Positions 27,782 through 36,904 of a DNA stretch of 64,000 nt are shown piece by piece. The first letter of the stretch is position 1. The number at the start of each line of letters is the position of its first letter. The translations under genes and the position numbers were made by a program. A model generated the notes under the pieces. That model made no database searches. It was not told where the DNA came from and saw only the letters and a list, made by a program, of their open reading frames with translations. This DNA is from Streptomyces spirodelae. GTDB taxonomy: Bacteria; Actinomycetota; Actinomycetes; Streptomycetales; Streptomycetaceae. The stretch spans positions 1-64,000 of the forward strand of contig NZ_JAFFZN010000023.1 of the NCBI RefSeq assembly GCF_017676385.1, read 5' to 3'.

Positions 27782-28720
27782 GTGACGGCCGTCGAATCCC
27801 GTCCTGCGGGGACGCTGGAGCCCAGCGGTCACCGGCCGCTCGGTGCCCGCGTGAAGGCGTTCATCGAGCTGACCAAGCCGCGGATCATCGAGCTGCTCCT
27901 GATGACCACCGTCCCGGTCATGTTCCTGGCGGCTCAGGGCGTCCCCGACCTCTGGCTCGTGGTGATCACCTGTCTCGGCGGCTACCTGTCCGCGGGCGGC
28001 GCCAACGCGCTGAACATGTACATCGACCGCGACATCGACGCGCTGATGCACCGCACCGAGCGGCGCCCCGTCGTGACCGGAATGGTCAGCCCGGCCGAGT
28101 GCCTGGTGTTCGGGATCAGCCTCGCGGTGGTCTCCACTCTGATGTTCGGACTGCTGGTCAACTGGCTGTCGGCGGCGCTGTCGTTGGGTGCTGTCCTCTT
28201 CTACGTCGTCGTCTACACGATGCTCCTGAAGCGGCGCACCTCGCAGAACATCGTGTGGGGCGGCATCGCCGGCTGCCTGCCCGTCTTCATCGGCTGGTCG
28301 GCGGTGACCAACGAGGTGAGCTGGGCGGCCGTCATCCTCTTTCTGGTGATGTTCTTCTGGACGCCGCCGCACTACTGGCCGCTGTCCATGAAGGTGACCG
28401 AGGACTACAAGCGGGTCGGCGTTCCCATGCTCCCGGCCGTCGCCGGCAACGTCGTGGTCGCCAACCAGATCGTGATCTACAGCTGGGTGATGGTCCTCGT
28501 CTCCCTGCTGCTGTGGCCGCTGGGGTACGTCGGCTGGTTCTACCCGCTGGTCGCGACGCTCTCGGGCGGACTGTGGCTGTGGGAGGCGCACGCCCTGCGG
28601 GCTCGCGCCCGCGCCGGCCTCACGGGCGCCAAGCTCAAGGAGATGCGGCTCTTCCACTGGTCGATCACCTACGTCTCCCTGGTCTTCGCAGCGGTGGCCA
28701 TCGACCCCTTCCTGCGCTGA
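27782..28720 (+). CDS. ctaB: Protoheme IX farnesyltransferase (heme O synthase)
   Basis: Adds a farnesyl group to heme B to make heme O for cytochrome oxidase. It is an integral membrane protein of 312 residues with about eight transmembrane segments. The start is the GTG at 27782 (AGAGGTG upstream), giving MTAVESRP, the family N-terminus. The prenyl-diphosphate-binding region ANALNMYIDRDIDALM (DxxxD) and the second loop MLKRRTSQNIVWGG are clear. Its partner CtaA is encoded on the opposite strand nearby. Confidence 0.97.
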   Translation: MTAVESRPAGTLEPSGHRPLGARVKAFIELTKPRIIELLLMTTVPVMFLAAQGVPDLWLVVITCLGGYLSAGGANALNMYIDRDIDALMHRTERRPVVTGMVSPAECLVFGISLAVVSTLMFGLLVNWLSAALSLGAVLFYVVVYTMLLKRRTSQNIVWGGIAGCLPVFIGWSAVTNEVSWAAVILFLVMFFWTPPHYWPLSMKVTEDYKRVGVPMLPAVAGNVVVANQIVIYSWVMVLVSLLLWPLGYVGWFYPLVATLSGGLWLWEAHALRARARAGLTGAKLKEMRLFHWSITYVSLVFAAVAIDPFLR

Positions 28721-28749
28721 ACGCTGCGCTTGGACCACACATGAGTCGA

Positions 28750-28780
28750 CCCCTCCCGATGCCGGAAGGGGTTCGCTCTT
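28750..28780 (+). terminator. Terminator after ctaB
   Basis: CCCCTCCCG (28750-28758) pairs with CGGAAGGGG (28763-28771), one mismatch, loop ATGC. It is followed by TTCGCTCTTT. It lies 30 bases after the ctaB stop. Confidence 0.7.
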
Positions 28781-28820
28781 TGCTGGTGGGGGCCGCCTCT
28801 TCCCGCCGGGGGCAGCGGCG

Positions 28821-28848
28821 CACCCCCACCGGCGTCGCGGTGGGGGTG
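28821..28848. terminator. Bidirectional hairpin between ctaB and the small minus-strand gene
   Basis: CACCCCCACCG (28821-28831) pairs perfectly with CGGTGGGGGTG (28838-28848), an 11-bp stem with a six-base loop. It lies eight bases past the stop of the gene ending at 28856 and probably terminates the permease-ctaA-small-gene transcript. Confidence 0.7.
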
Positions 28849-28855
28849 AGAGCGG

Positions 28856-29176
28856 CTACCGGTTCGCCGGGCCGCCCAGCTGCGTGCCGGCCATACGGGA
28901 CCACTCGTACGGCCCGGTCCGCATGTGCTCAGCCATCTCTCCGTCGAAGCTCTCCTTGAGCGTGACGTCCGGGCAGGCCCGCACCGCCTCCTCGGCGGTC
29001 TCCTTCGAAGGCGCCATCTGGTCGCCCCAGGTGCCGTCCGCGCCGACCAGGGAGATACGGAAACCGACCTGACCCACGTAGGCGATCTGCGCCTCGGCGC
29101 TCCCGCCGTGGCGCTGTGTGAACGCGCCGATCCGCTGGGCGAGCCGCGCCGCCCGCTTGTTGCTGTCTGCTGCCAT
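28856..29176 (-). CDS. Conserved small hypothetical protein after ctaA
   Basis: A 106-residue soluble protein from the ATG at 29176, ten bases after the ctaA stop on the same strand. No family was recognised with certainty. It has a basic N-terminus (NKRAARLAQRIG), a predicted beta-strand middle (IAYVGQVGFRISLVG, then GTWGDQMAPS) and an acidic part before a final SRMAGTQLGGPANR. Predicted strands and helices alternate, suggesting a compact fold. Position and spacing suggest co-transcription with ctaA, but a role in heme A synthesis is only a guess. Confidence 0.7.
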   Translation of the reverse strand: MAADSNKRAARLAQRIGAFTQRHGGSAEAQIAYVGQVGFRISLVGADGTWGDQMAPSKETAEEAVRACPDVTLKESFDGEMAEHMRTGPYEWSRMAGTQLGGPANR

Positions 29177-29186
29177 ACGGCAGATG

Positions 29187-30194
29187 CTACCCGCGGGTAG
29201 CCAAACCGGCGAGAGGGGCGGCGGCGGACTCGGGGGCCGGACCGGTCTCCTCGGCCACAGCCGCAAGGCCGCGCTCCCGGGTGGAGAGCAGCACCCGCAG
29301 GACGCCGATCCACACCAGCGTCGAGCCCAGCAGATGCAGGCCGACCAGCAGTTCGGGCAGATCGGTGACGTACTGCACATAGCCGAGCACGCCCTGGCCG
29401 AGCAGCACCAGGATCAGATTGCGCGCGGTGCGCCGGGGGCCCATGGGCGCGTCCATCACGCGCAGGCCCGCGTAGAGCACCACAGCCAGGGCCACCACGA
29501 TCCAGGCGAAGGCGGCGTGCGTCTGTGTCGCCAGCTGCACGGAGACCGGCATCCGGTCGACCTTGCTGCTGTCACCGGCGTGCGGTCCGGCGCCGGTCAC
29601 CACGGTGCCCGCCACGATGAGGCAGGCGGCGAAGAAGGTCAGCACCCAGCTGAGCTTCTTGACGGGCTTGCCCACCAGCGGACGGGGCGGGTCGTCACCC
29701 TCCCGTGCGCGCAGCCAGGTGAGAGTGGTGACCGTCAGCAGCGCCGTCGCGGCCAGGAAGTGCCCGGCGACGACGAACGGGTTCAGCTTCACCCAAACGG
29801 TGATGCCGCCCACGACGCCGTTGCTCATCACCACCCAGAACTGCGACCAGGCGAGCCTGCTCAGCCCCCTGCGCGCCGGCTTCGCCGCCCGTACGACGAT
29901 GATCGTCCAGCCGACCGCGGCCGAGACGACCCAGGTCATCATGCGGTTGCCGAACTCGATGGCACCGTGGAATCCCATCGCCGAGGTGGCGGTGAGGCTG
30001 TCGGCGCTGCACTTGGGCCAGGTGTCGCAGCCCAGCCCGGAGCCGGTCAGCCGCACGGCACCGCCGGTGACCACGATGACGATGCTCATCAGCAGCGAGA
30101 GGAGAGCCGCCCGCTCGACGGTGCGGGGCGAGGGCGTCCAGCGCGCGGCGATGTACGCGATGGGGTTACGTACGAGTTCGAGCAGTTTCGGCAC
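29187..30194 (-). CDS. ctaA: Heme A synthase (COX15/CtaA)
   Basis: Oxidises the C8 methyl of heme O to give heme A for aa3-type oxidase. It is a membrane protein of about 335 residues with eight predicted transmembrane segments. Family landmarks are TGGAVRLTGSGLGCDTWPKC, FHGAIEFGNRM (heme His), FVVAGHFLAATALL (His) and the second-half ATQTHAAFAWIVVA and LVGLHLLGSTL (His). The GTG at 30194 gives VPKLLELVRNPIAYIA, resembling relatives; an ATG at 30227 adds 11 residues. Neither has a clear ribosome-binding site. It follows the ABC permease by about 60 bases. Confidence 0.94.
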   Translation of the reverse strand: MPKLLELVRNPIAYIAARWTPSPRTVERAALLSLLMSIVIVVTGGAVRLTGSGLGCDTWPKCSADSLTATSAMGFHGAIEFGNRMMTWVVSAAVGWTIIVVRAAKPARRGLSRLAWSQFWVVMSNGVVGGITVWVKLNPFVVAGHFLAATALLTVTTLTWLRAREGDDPPRPLVGKPVKKLSWVLTFFAACLIVAGTVVTGAGPHAGDSSKVDRMPVSVQLATQTHAAFAWIVVALAVVLYAGLRVMDAPMGPRRTARNLILVLLGQGVLGYVQYVTDLPELLVGLHLLGSTLVWIGVLRVLLSTRERGLAAVAEETGPAPESAAAPLAGLATRG

Positions 30195-30253
30195 GGAGCC
30201 ATGGTAGGACGCCGCTTGTGCGCGCATTCACGAGGGGCCACCGAGAAGGGGCC

Positions 30254-31033
30254 TCACTCCCATTTGAAGAAGCGCGCCGCCGCGCCCAGCCCCAGCAGCG
30301 CCCACACCGCCAGCACCCCCAGATCGCCCCACGGCATCCCGGCGCCGTGCCGCAGCACCTCGCGCAGGCCGTCGGAGAGCGCGGAGATCGGCAGCAGCTG
30401 CAGCACGCTCTGCGCGGCATGGGGGAACTTGTCCAGCGGGACGATGACGCCGCCGCCGACCAGCAGCAGGATGAAGACCAGATTGGCCCCAGCCAGTGTC
30501 GCCTCCGCCTTGAGCGTGCCGGCCATCAGCAGGCCCAGCCCGGAGAACGCGGCCGTGCCGAGCAGCAGCAGAAGCAGCACCGTCGCCGGATTGCCGTGCG
30601 GCGACCAGCCCAGCGCGAGCGCCACCACGGTCAGCAGCAGCACCTGCAGGGCCTCGATGACCAGGACGGAGCAGGTCTTCGCCGTCATCAGTGCCCACCG
30701 GGGCAGCGGTGAGGCGCCGAGCCGTTTCAGGACGCCGTAGCGGCGCTCGAAGCCGGTGGCGATGGCCTGCCCGGTGAAGGCGGTCGAGAGCATCGCCAGC
30801 GCCAGAATGCCGGGCGCCAGGAAGTCGACCCGCGAGCCCTTGCCGGTGTCCACGATGTCCACGGCGCTGAAGAGCACCAGCAGCAGTGTGGGAATGATGA
30901 CGGTGAGCAACAGCTGCTCGCCGTTCCGCAGCTGCGTACGGGTCTCCAGCCACGCCTGTGCCCGCACCATGCGCGGCAGCGGTGCCGCACCCGGCTTCGG
31001 CGTATAGGTCCCGGCCGCCTCGGTACCACTCAC
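30254..31033 (-). CDS. ABC-2 type transporter permease
   Basis: A 259-residue membrane subunit of a two-component ABC exporter (DrrB/YadH class). It has six predicted transmembrane segments; the first is LLLTVIIPTLLLVLFSAV. The inter-segment motif FERRYGVLKRLGASPLPRW is typical of ABC-2 permeases. The start is the GTG at 31033, with GGAAGGAG upstream. The sequence around this start duplicates the 3' end of the ATPase gene, so the ancestral arrangement was probably a direct GTGA overlap of ATPase stop and permease start. The exported substrate is unknown. Confidence 0.93.
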   Translation of the reverse strand: MSGTEAAGTYTPKPGAAPLPRMVRAQAWLETRTQLRNGEQLLLTVIIPTLLLVLFSAVDIVDTGKGSRVDFLAPGILALAMLSTAFTGQAIATGFERRYGVLKRLGASPLPRWALMTAKTCSVLVIEALQVLLLTVVALALGWSPHGNPATVLLLLLLGTAAFSGLGLLMAGTLKAEATLAGANLVFILLLVGGGVIVPLDKFPHAAQSVLQLLPISALSDGLREVLRHGAGMPWGDLGVLAVWALLGLGAAARFFKWE

Positions 31034-31187
31034 GACCGCAGCTCCTTCCGCAAAGTGCGCCCCCTCACGACCGCAGCTCCTTCCCCGTCAGCTCCAAGCT
31101 GCTGTCCTCCGGGGGGCGACCCCCGGGCCCCCGGCCGGTCTTGGTGTCCCGCCTCACGACCGCAGCTCCTTCCCCGTCAGCTCCAAG
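31029..31187 (-). repeat. Direct repeats of the ABC ATPase 3' end at the ATPase/permease junction
   Basis: The 36-base block CCTCACGACC...CTCCAAG occurs at 31152-31187 (true end of the ATPase gene) and again, identical, at 31063-31098. A shorter copy, CTCACGACCGCAGCTCC plus TTCC, lies at 31029-31049 and includes the permease start. Between the two long copies is a GC-rich palindrome around CCGGGGGGCGACCCCCGG (31109-31126). On the minus strand each copy spells the ATPase C-terminus ELRS-stop. Confidence 0.85.
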
Positions 31188-32080
31188 AAGACGTCCTCCA
31201 GCGTCCGCCGCTCCACCGAGATGCGGTCCGGCAGGACGCCGTTCTGGGCGCACCAGGAGGTCACGGTGGCCAGCAGCTGCGGGTCGACGGTGCCGGTGAG
31301 GCGGTAGCTGCCGGGGCTGAGCTCGACCGCGACGGTCTCCGCGGGCAGCGCCTTGAGCAGGGAGGTCAGGTCCAGTCCCGGGCGCCCGGTGAAGCGCAGC
31401 GTGTTCTCGGCGCCGCCCTTGCACAGCACCTCGGGCGCGCCCTGGGCGATGACCTTGCCGCCGTCGACGATGGCGACGTCCTCGGACAGCTCCTCGGCTT
31501 CGTCCATGTAGTGGGTGGTCAGCAGCACCGTCACGCCGTCGGCGCGCAGCTCGCGGACCAGGTCCCAGGTGGCGTGGCGGGCCTGCGGGTCGAGTCCCGC
31601 GGTGGGCTCGTCGAGGAAGACCAGCTCGGGGCGGCCGACCAGGGCCAGCGCGAGTGCCAGGCGCTGCTGCTGGCCACCGGAGAGCCGGCGGTAGGGGGTG
31701 CGGCCGCAGCCGCCCAGGCCCAGGCGTTCGATCAGCGCGGTCACATCCAGCGGATGCGCGTGCAGGGCCGCCATATGGCGGAGCGTCTCCTCCGCTCTGG
31801 CCGTGGGGTAGATCCCGCCGCTCTGGAGCATCACCCCGATCCGGGGCCGCAGCTCGTCGCCCTGGATCACCGGGTCGAGGCCGAGGACCCGTACGGTGCC
31901 CGCATCGGGGCGCCGGTAGCCCTCGCAGGTCTCGATGGTGGTGGTCTTGCCTGCTCCATTGGGGCCGAGGAACGCGGTGACGGTGCCCCGCTCGACGGTC
32001 AGGTCCAGCCCGTCGACGGCGGTCCTGCTGCCGTACCGCTTCACCAGCCCGGCGACTTCCACAGCCGCTGAACTTCGCAT
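31154..32080 (-). CDS. ABC transporter ATP-binding protein
   Basis: The 308-residue ATPase of the ABC-2 exporter, DrrA-like. It has Walker A GPNGAGKTTT (near 40), Q-loop MLQSGGIYP, signature LSGGQQQRLALALAL, Walker B LVFLDEPTAGLD and switch His in TTHYMDEAEEL. The C-terminal regulatory domain ends in LEDVFLELTGKELRS, a motif typical of the DrrA group. It is transcribed away from sufR and probably shares a message with the permease and ctaA. The conserved position next to ctaA suggests a heme- or respiration-linked substrate, which is inference only. Confidence 0.95.
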   Translation of the reverse strand: MRSSAAVEVAGLVKRYGSRTAVDGLDLTVERGTVTAFLGPNGAGKTTTIETCEGYRRPDAGTVRVLGLDPVIQGDELRPRIGVMLQSGGIYPTARAEETLRHMAALHAHPLDVTALIERLGLGGCGRTPYRRLSGGQQQRLALALALVGRPELVFLDEPTAGLDPQARHATWDLVRELRADGVTVLLTTHYMDEAEELSEDVAIVDGGKVIAQGAPEVLCKGGAENTLRFTGRPGLDLTSLLKALPAETVAVELSPGSYRLTGTVDPQLLATVTSWCAQNGVLPDRISVERRTLEDVFLELTGKELRS

Positions 32081-32147
32081 GCAGGGCAGTCTAAGGAGGG
32101 TGCCGCGCCACTCTTCTGGCGGGCTGTACGGGCCTGGGGCGACCTCT

Positions 32148-32166
32148 CCTGGTTAGGCATGCCTTA
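32148..32166. promoter_or_regulatory. Weak iron-box-like palindrome upstream of sufR
   Basis: The sequence contains GGTTAGGC and the perfect 10-bp palindrome AGGCATGCCT (32155-32164). By my count it matches the DtxR/IdeR/DmdR 19-bp iron-box consensus at about 12 positions. That is borderline. It sits between the ABC ATPase (minus) and the suf operon (plus). Confidence 0.35.
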
Positions 32167-32203
32167 CGTGATGCACCCCATTGCGGCTGGTCACAGCCAC
32201 CGC

Positions 32204-32240
32204 TTGCTGAGGTCAGCCGAATTAAGCAACAATGACGTTG
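32204..32240 (+). promoter_or_regulatory. suf operon promoter with SufR operator CAAC-N6-GTTG
   Basis: TTGCTG (32204-32209), an 18-base spacer and AACAAT (32228-32233) could form the promoter, placing transcription start near 32240. CAAC (32227-32230) and GTTG (32237-32240) with six bases between form a 14-bp palindrome over the -10 and the GTG start codon. To my knowledge this matches the SufR-binding palindrome reported for the S. avermitilis suf operon. Confidence 0.65.
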
Positions 32241-33093
32241 TGAAAAAGAGGGAGCAGGCTCGGGAGGACCGACCGATGGCCGCACAGGCCACCGGGGCCG
32301 CCGCGTCGGGCCCCTCCACAACACAGGATGAACAGCACGGCACGAGGAACAAGGTCGCGCGCTCCATTCTCGACCACGGTCCGTCCACCGCGGCCGAGCT
32401 GGCGCTGCGCCTGGAGCTCACCCAGGCCGCCGTACGCCGTCATCTGGACGCGCTCGTCGCCGAGGGCGTCGTCGAGGCCCGCGCCAAGCGGGTCTACGGG
32501 TCGCGCGGCAGGGGACGCCCCGCCAAGGTCTTCGCTCTGACGGACTGCGGCCGGGACGCCTTCGACCAGGCGTACGACCAGCTGGCCGCCGAAGCCCTGC
32601 GGTGGATCGCCCGCACCGCCGGTGGTGGTGAGGTCGGGGAGGCCGCCGTCGCGGCCTTCGCTCGTGCGCGCGTCGAGGCACAGGCGGAGAAGTACCACGA
32701 GGCGCTGGCGAGCGTCCCCCCGGAGGAACGGGCGCAAGCGCTGGCGCGTGCGCTGTCCGAGGACGGGTACGCTGCCACCGCGCGTGCCGCGCCCGCCCAA
32801 GCCGGCGAGCAGCTCTGCCAGCACCACTGCCCGGTGGCCCACACCGCCGAGCAGTTCCCGCAACTGTGCGAGGCGGAGACCGAGGTCTTCTCCCGGCTGC
32901 TCGGCACGCACGTCCAGCGCCTGGCGACCATCGCGCACGGCGACGGAGTGTGCACGACGTTCATCCCCAGGACGCACGCGCACCCCAAGTCCGCCGCGGC
33001 GAAGCCCCCGGCGGCCAGGACGCCGGTAACACCACCCAAGAACAGCAACGCCAGCAACGCCACCAACGCGAACGAGGCCGGGAGGAACCCCGC

Positions 33094-33097
<4 letters not shown>
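32240..33097 (+). CDS. sufR: Fe-S cluster-sensing repressor SufR
   Basis: An ArsR/DeoR-like winged-helix regulator that binds an Fe-S cluster and represses the suf operon. It has 285 residues if the GTG at 32240 (possibly leaderless) is used; the ATG at 32276, with GGGAGGA seven bases upstream, is a serious alternative. The HTH is STAAELALRLELTQAAVRRHLDAL, with wing RGRGRPAKVFALT. The C-terminal half has Cys residues in CQHHCPVAHTAEQFPQLCEAE, matching the cluster-binding pattern C-x12-C-x13-C-type of the family. A low-complexity Ala/Pro/Asn tail follows. Its stop overlaps sufB (ATGA). Confidence 0.93.
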
Positions 33098-34515
<1,418 letters not shown>

Positions 34516-34585
34516 CGCCCTCCGCTCCGTCCCCCGCTTGAGGCAGCACCGTTCTTGATCCCAGAAAGCGAGCAACACGACAGCC

Positions 34586-35809
34586 ATGGCTGAGGCCCAG
34601 AACTCCCCCAAGGACCTGCGGCAAGCTCCGGTCCAGGGGGGACCCCCACCGGTCGGGTCCAACACGACCGGAGCCATCGCGGTGGCCGCAGAGTCCACCA
34701 CCGCCACGAGGATGAGCGCTCCGCCGTCCTTCGACGTGGCGGACTTCCCGGTGCCGCACGGCCGCGAGGAGGAGTGGCGGTTCACTCCTCTGGACCGGCT
34801 CAAGGGCCTGCACGACGGCACGGCGCAGGCGACCGGCACGGTCAAGACCGAGGTGTCGGCGCCCGACGGTGTCACCGTCGAGAAGGTGTCCCGCGACGAC
34901 GCGCGCATCGGCCGCGCCGGCAAGCCGGTGGACCGGGTGGCGGCCCAGGCGTTCTCCTCGTTCGAGAAGGCCAGTGTCGTCTCGGTGCCCAAGGACGCGG
35001 TGCTGACCGAGCCGGTGCGGGTCAGCCTGCACGGCGAGGGCGGTGTCACCTACGGGCACACCGTCTTCGACATCGGCGCCTTCGCCGAGGTCGTCATCGT
35101 CATCGACCACACGGGTGACGCGGTGCGCTCGGCCAACGTGGAGTTCGTGGTCGGCGACGGCGCCAAGGTCACCGTGGTCTCCGTCCAGGACTGGGACGAC
35201 ACGGCCGTGCACTGCTCGCAGCACAACGCGCTGGTGGGCCGGGACGCGACGTTCAAATCGGTCGTTGTCACCTTCGGCGGCGATCTGGTGCGGCTCAACC
35301 CCCGGGTCAGCTACGCGGGCCCCGGCGCCGAGGCAGAGCTGTACGGGCTGTACTTCACCGACGCGGGGCAGCACCAGGAGCACCGGCTGCTGGTCGACCA
35401 CGACACCCCCAACTGCCGCAGCAATGTCGCCTACAAGGGCGCACTTCAGGGCGACGACGCGCACGCGGTGTGGATCGGTGATGTGCTCATCCGGGCCGAG
35501 GCCACCGGCACCGACACCTACGAGCTCAACCGCAACCTGGTGCTCACCGACGGCTCGCGTGTCGACTCGGTGCCCAACCTGGAGATCGAGACCGGCGAGA
35601 TCGTCGGCGCCGGGCACGCCTCGGCCACCGGCCGCTTCGAGGACGAGCAGCTGTTCTACCTGATGGCGCGCGGCATCCCCGAGCGTGAGGCGCGCCGTCT
35701 GGTGGTGCGCGGCTTCTTCGCCGAGCTCGTCCAGCAGGTCGGCCTGCCGGACGTGGAGGAGCGCCTCATCGCCAGGATCGAGGCGGAGCTGGAGGCATCG
35801 GTCTCATGA
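34586..35809 (+). CDS. sufD: Fe-S cluster assembly protein SufD
   Basis: Paralogue and partner of SufB in the SufBC2D scaffold, needed for iron acquisition. It is 407 residues. The core begins about residue 48 with PPSFDVADFPVPHGREEEWRFTPLDRL, and the C-terminus has LFYLMARGIPEREARRLVVRGFFAE. The N-terminal segment at residues about 9-23 (KDLRQAPVQGGPPPVG) is encoded by a G-run/C-run palindrome (34629-34652) and seems additional to the usual leader; ribosome-binding at the ATG is weak. It may be a repeat-derived insertion or a mis-chosen start, with an ATG at 34712 as the alternative. Confidence 0.95.
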   Translation: MAEAQNSPKDLRQAPVQGGPPPVGSNTTGAIAVAAESTTATRMSAPPSFDVADFPVPHGREEEWRFTPLDRLKGLHDGTAQATGTVKTEVSAPDGVTVEKVSRDDARIGRAGKPVDRVAAQAFSSFEKASVVSVPKDAVLTEPVRVSLHGEGGVTYGHTVFDIGAFAEVVIVIDHTGDAVRSANVEFVVGDGAKVTVVSVQDWDDTAVHCSQHNALVGRDATFKSVVVTFGGDLVRLNPRVSYAGPGAEAELYGLYFTDAGQHQEHRLLVDHDTPNCRSNVAYKGALQGDDAHAVWIGDVLIRAEATGTDTYELNRNLVLTDGSRVDSVPNLEIETGEIVGAGHASATGRFEDEQLFYLMARGIPEREARRLVVRGFFAELVQQVGLPDVEERLIARIEAELEASVS

Positions 35810-36132
35810 GCGAGGAAGCCTTTGTCAAAGCGGCTTCGCTGAGCGAGCTGGAGGAGGACACCCCGCTGCGGGTGGAGCTGGGCGGCGTCCCGGTCTCCCT
35901 CGTCAAGACCGAGGGCGAGGTGTTCGCCATCAACGACATCTGCTCGCACGCCAACGTGTCGCTCTCCGAGGGCGAGGTGGAGGACTGCACCATCGAGTGC
36001 TGGCTGCACGGCTCGCGCTTCGACCTGCGGACCGGTAAGCCCTCCGGACTGCCCGCCACCCGCCCCGTCCCCGTGTACCCCGTAAAGATCGAAGGGGACG
36101 ATGTGCTCGTCTCCGTCACACAGGAGTCCTGA
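35806..36132 (+). CDS. Rieske-type ferredoxin in the suf operon
   Basis: A 108-residue Rieske 2Fe-2S protein of the biphenyl/cinnamate dioxygenase ferredoxin type. The ligands are CSHANVSL (C-x-H) and CWLHGSRF (C-x2-H). The ATG overlaps the sufD stop (ATGA). It lies between sufD and sufC, as in other actinobacteria, which suggests an electron-transfer role in cluster assembly rather than in aromatic oxidation. The precise function is not established. Confidence 0.93.
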   Translation: MSEEAFVKAASLSELEEDTPLRVELGGVPVSLVKTEGEVFAINDICSHANVSLSEGEVEDCTIECWLHGSRFDLRTGKPSGLPATRPVPVYPVKIEGDDVLVSVTQES

Positions 36133-36139
36133 AGTCCCC

Positions 36140-36904
36140 ATGGCAACGCTTGAGATCAACGACCTGCACGTCTCCGTCGAAACCGAAGGCGGCCCGAACG
36201 AGATCCTGCGCGGCGTCGACCTGACCGTGAAGCAGGGCGAAACGCACGCGATCATGGGCCCGAACGGCTCCGGCAAGTCCACGCTGGCCTACTCGCTGGC
36301 GGGGCACCCGAAGTACACCGTCACCAGCGGCTCGGTGAAGCTCGACGGCGAGGACGTCCTGGAGATGTCCGTCGACGAGCGCGCCCGCGCCGGTGTCTTC
36401 CTCGCCATGCAGTACCCGGTCGAGGTCCCCGGTGTGTCGGTCTCCAACTTCCTGCGCACCTCGGCGACCGCCATCCGCGGCGAGGCCCCCAAGCTGCGTA
36501 CCTGGGTCAAGGAGGTCAAGGAGGCCATGGAGCGCCTCTCGATCGACCCGGCGTTCGCCGAGCGGAACGTCAACGAGGGCTTCTCCGGCGGTGAGAAGAA
36601 GCGCCACGAGATCCTGCAGCTGGAACTGCTGCGGCCGAAGATCGCGATCCTGGACGAGACCGACTCCGGGCTCGACGTGGACGCGCTGCGTGTCGTCTCC
36701 GAGGGCGTCAACCGCGTCCGCGAGACCGGCGAGGTCGGCACCCTGCTGATCACGCACTACACCCGCATCCTCCGCTACATCAAGCCGGACCACGTGCACG
36801 TCTTCGCCAAGGGGCGGATCGCCGAGTCCGGCGGCCCCGAGCTGGCCGACAAGCTGGAGGAAGAGGGCTACGAGGAGTACGTGAAGGGTGGTGCCACTGC
36901 GTGA
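36140..36904 (+). CDS. sufC: Fe-S cluster assembly ATPase SufC
   Basis: ABC-type ATPase that drives conformational change of SufBD; soluble, not a transporter. It has 254 residues from the ATG at 36140. Walker A is MGPNGSGKSTLAY, the signature is NEGFSGGEKKRHEILQ, Walker B IAILDETDSGLDVDAL and the switch His LLITHYTRIL. The FSGGEKKR form of the signature is diagnostic of SufC. The stop overlaps the sufS GTG by four bases. Confidence 0.98.
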   Translation: MATLEINDLHVSVETEGGPNEILRGVDLTVKQGETHAIMGPNGSGKSTLAYSLAGHPKYTVTSGSVKLDGEDVLEMSVDERARAGVFLAMQYPVEVPGVSVSNFLRTSATAIRGEAPKLRTWVKEVKEAMERLSIDPAFAERNVNEGFSGGEKKRHEILQLELLRPKIAILDETDSGLDVDALRVVSEGVNRVRETGEVGTLLITHYTRILRYIKPDHVHVFAKGRIAESGGPELADKLEEEGYEEYVKGGATA

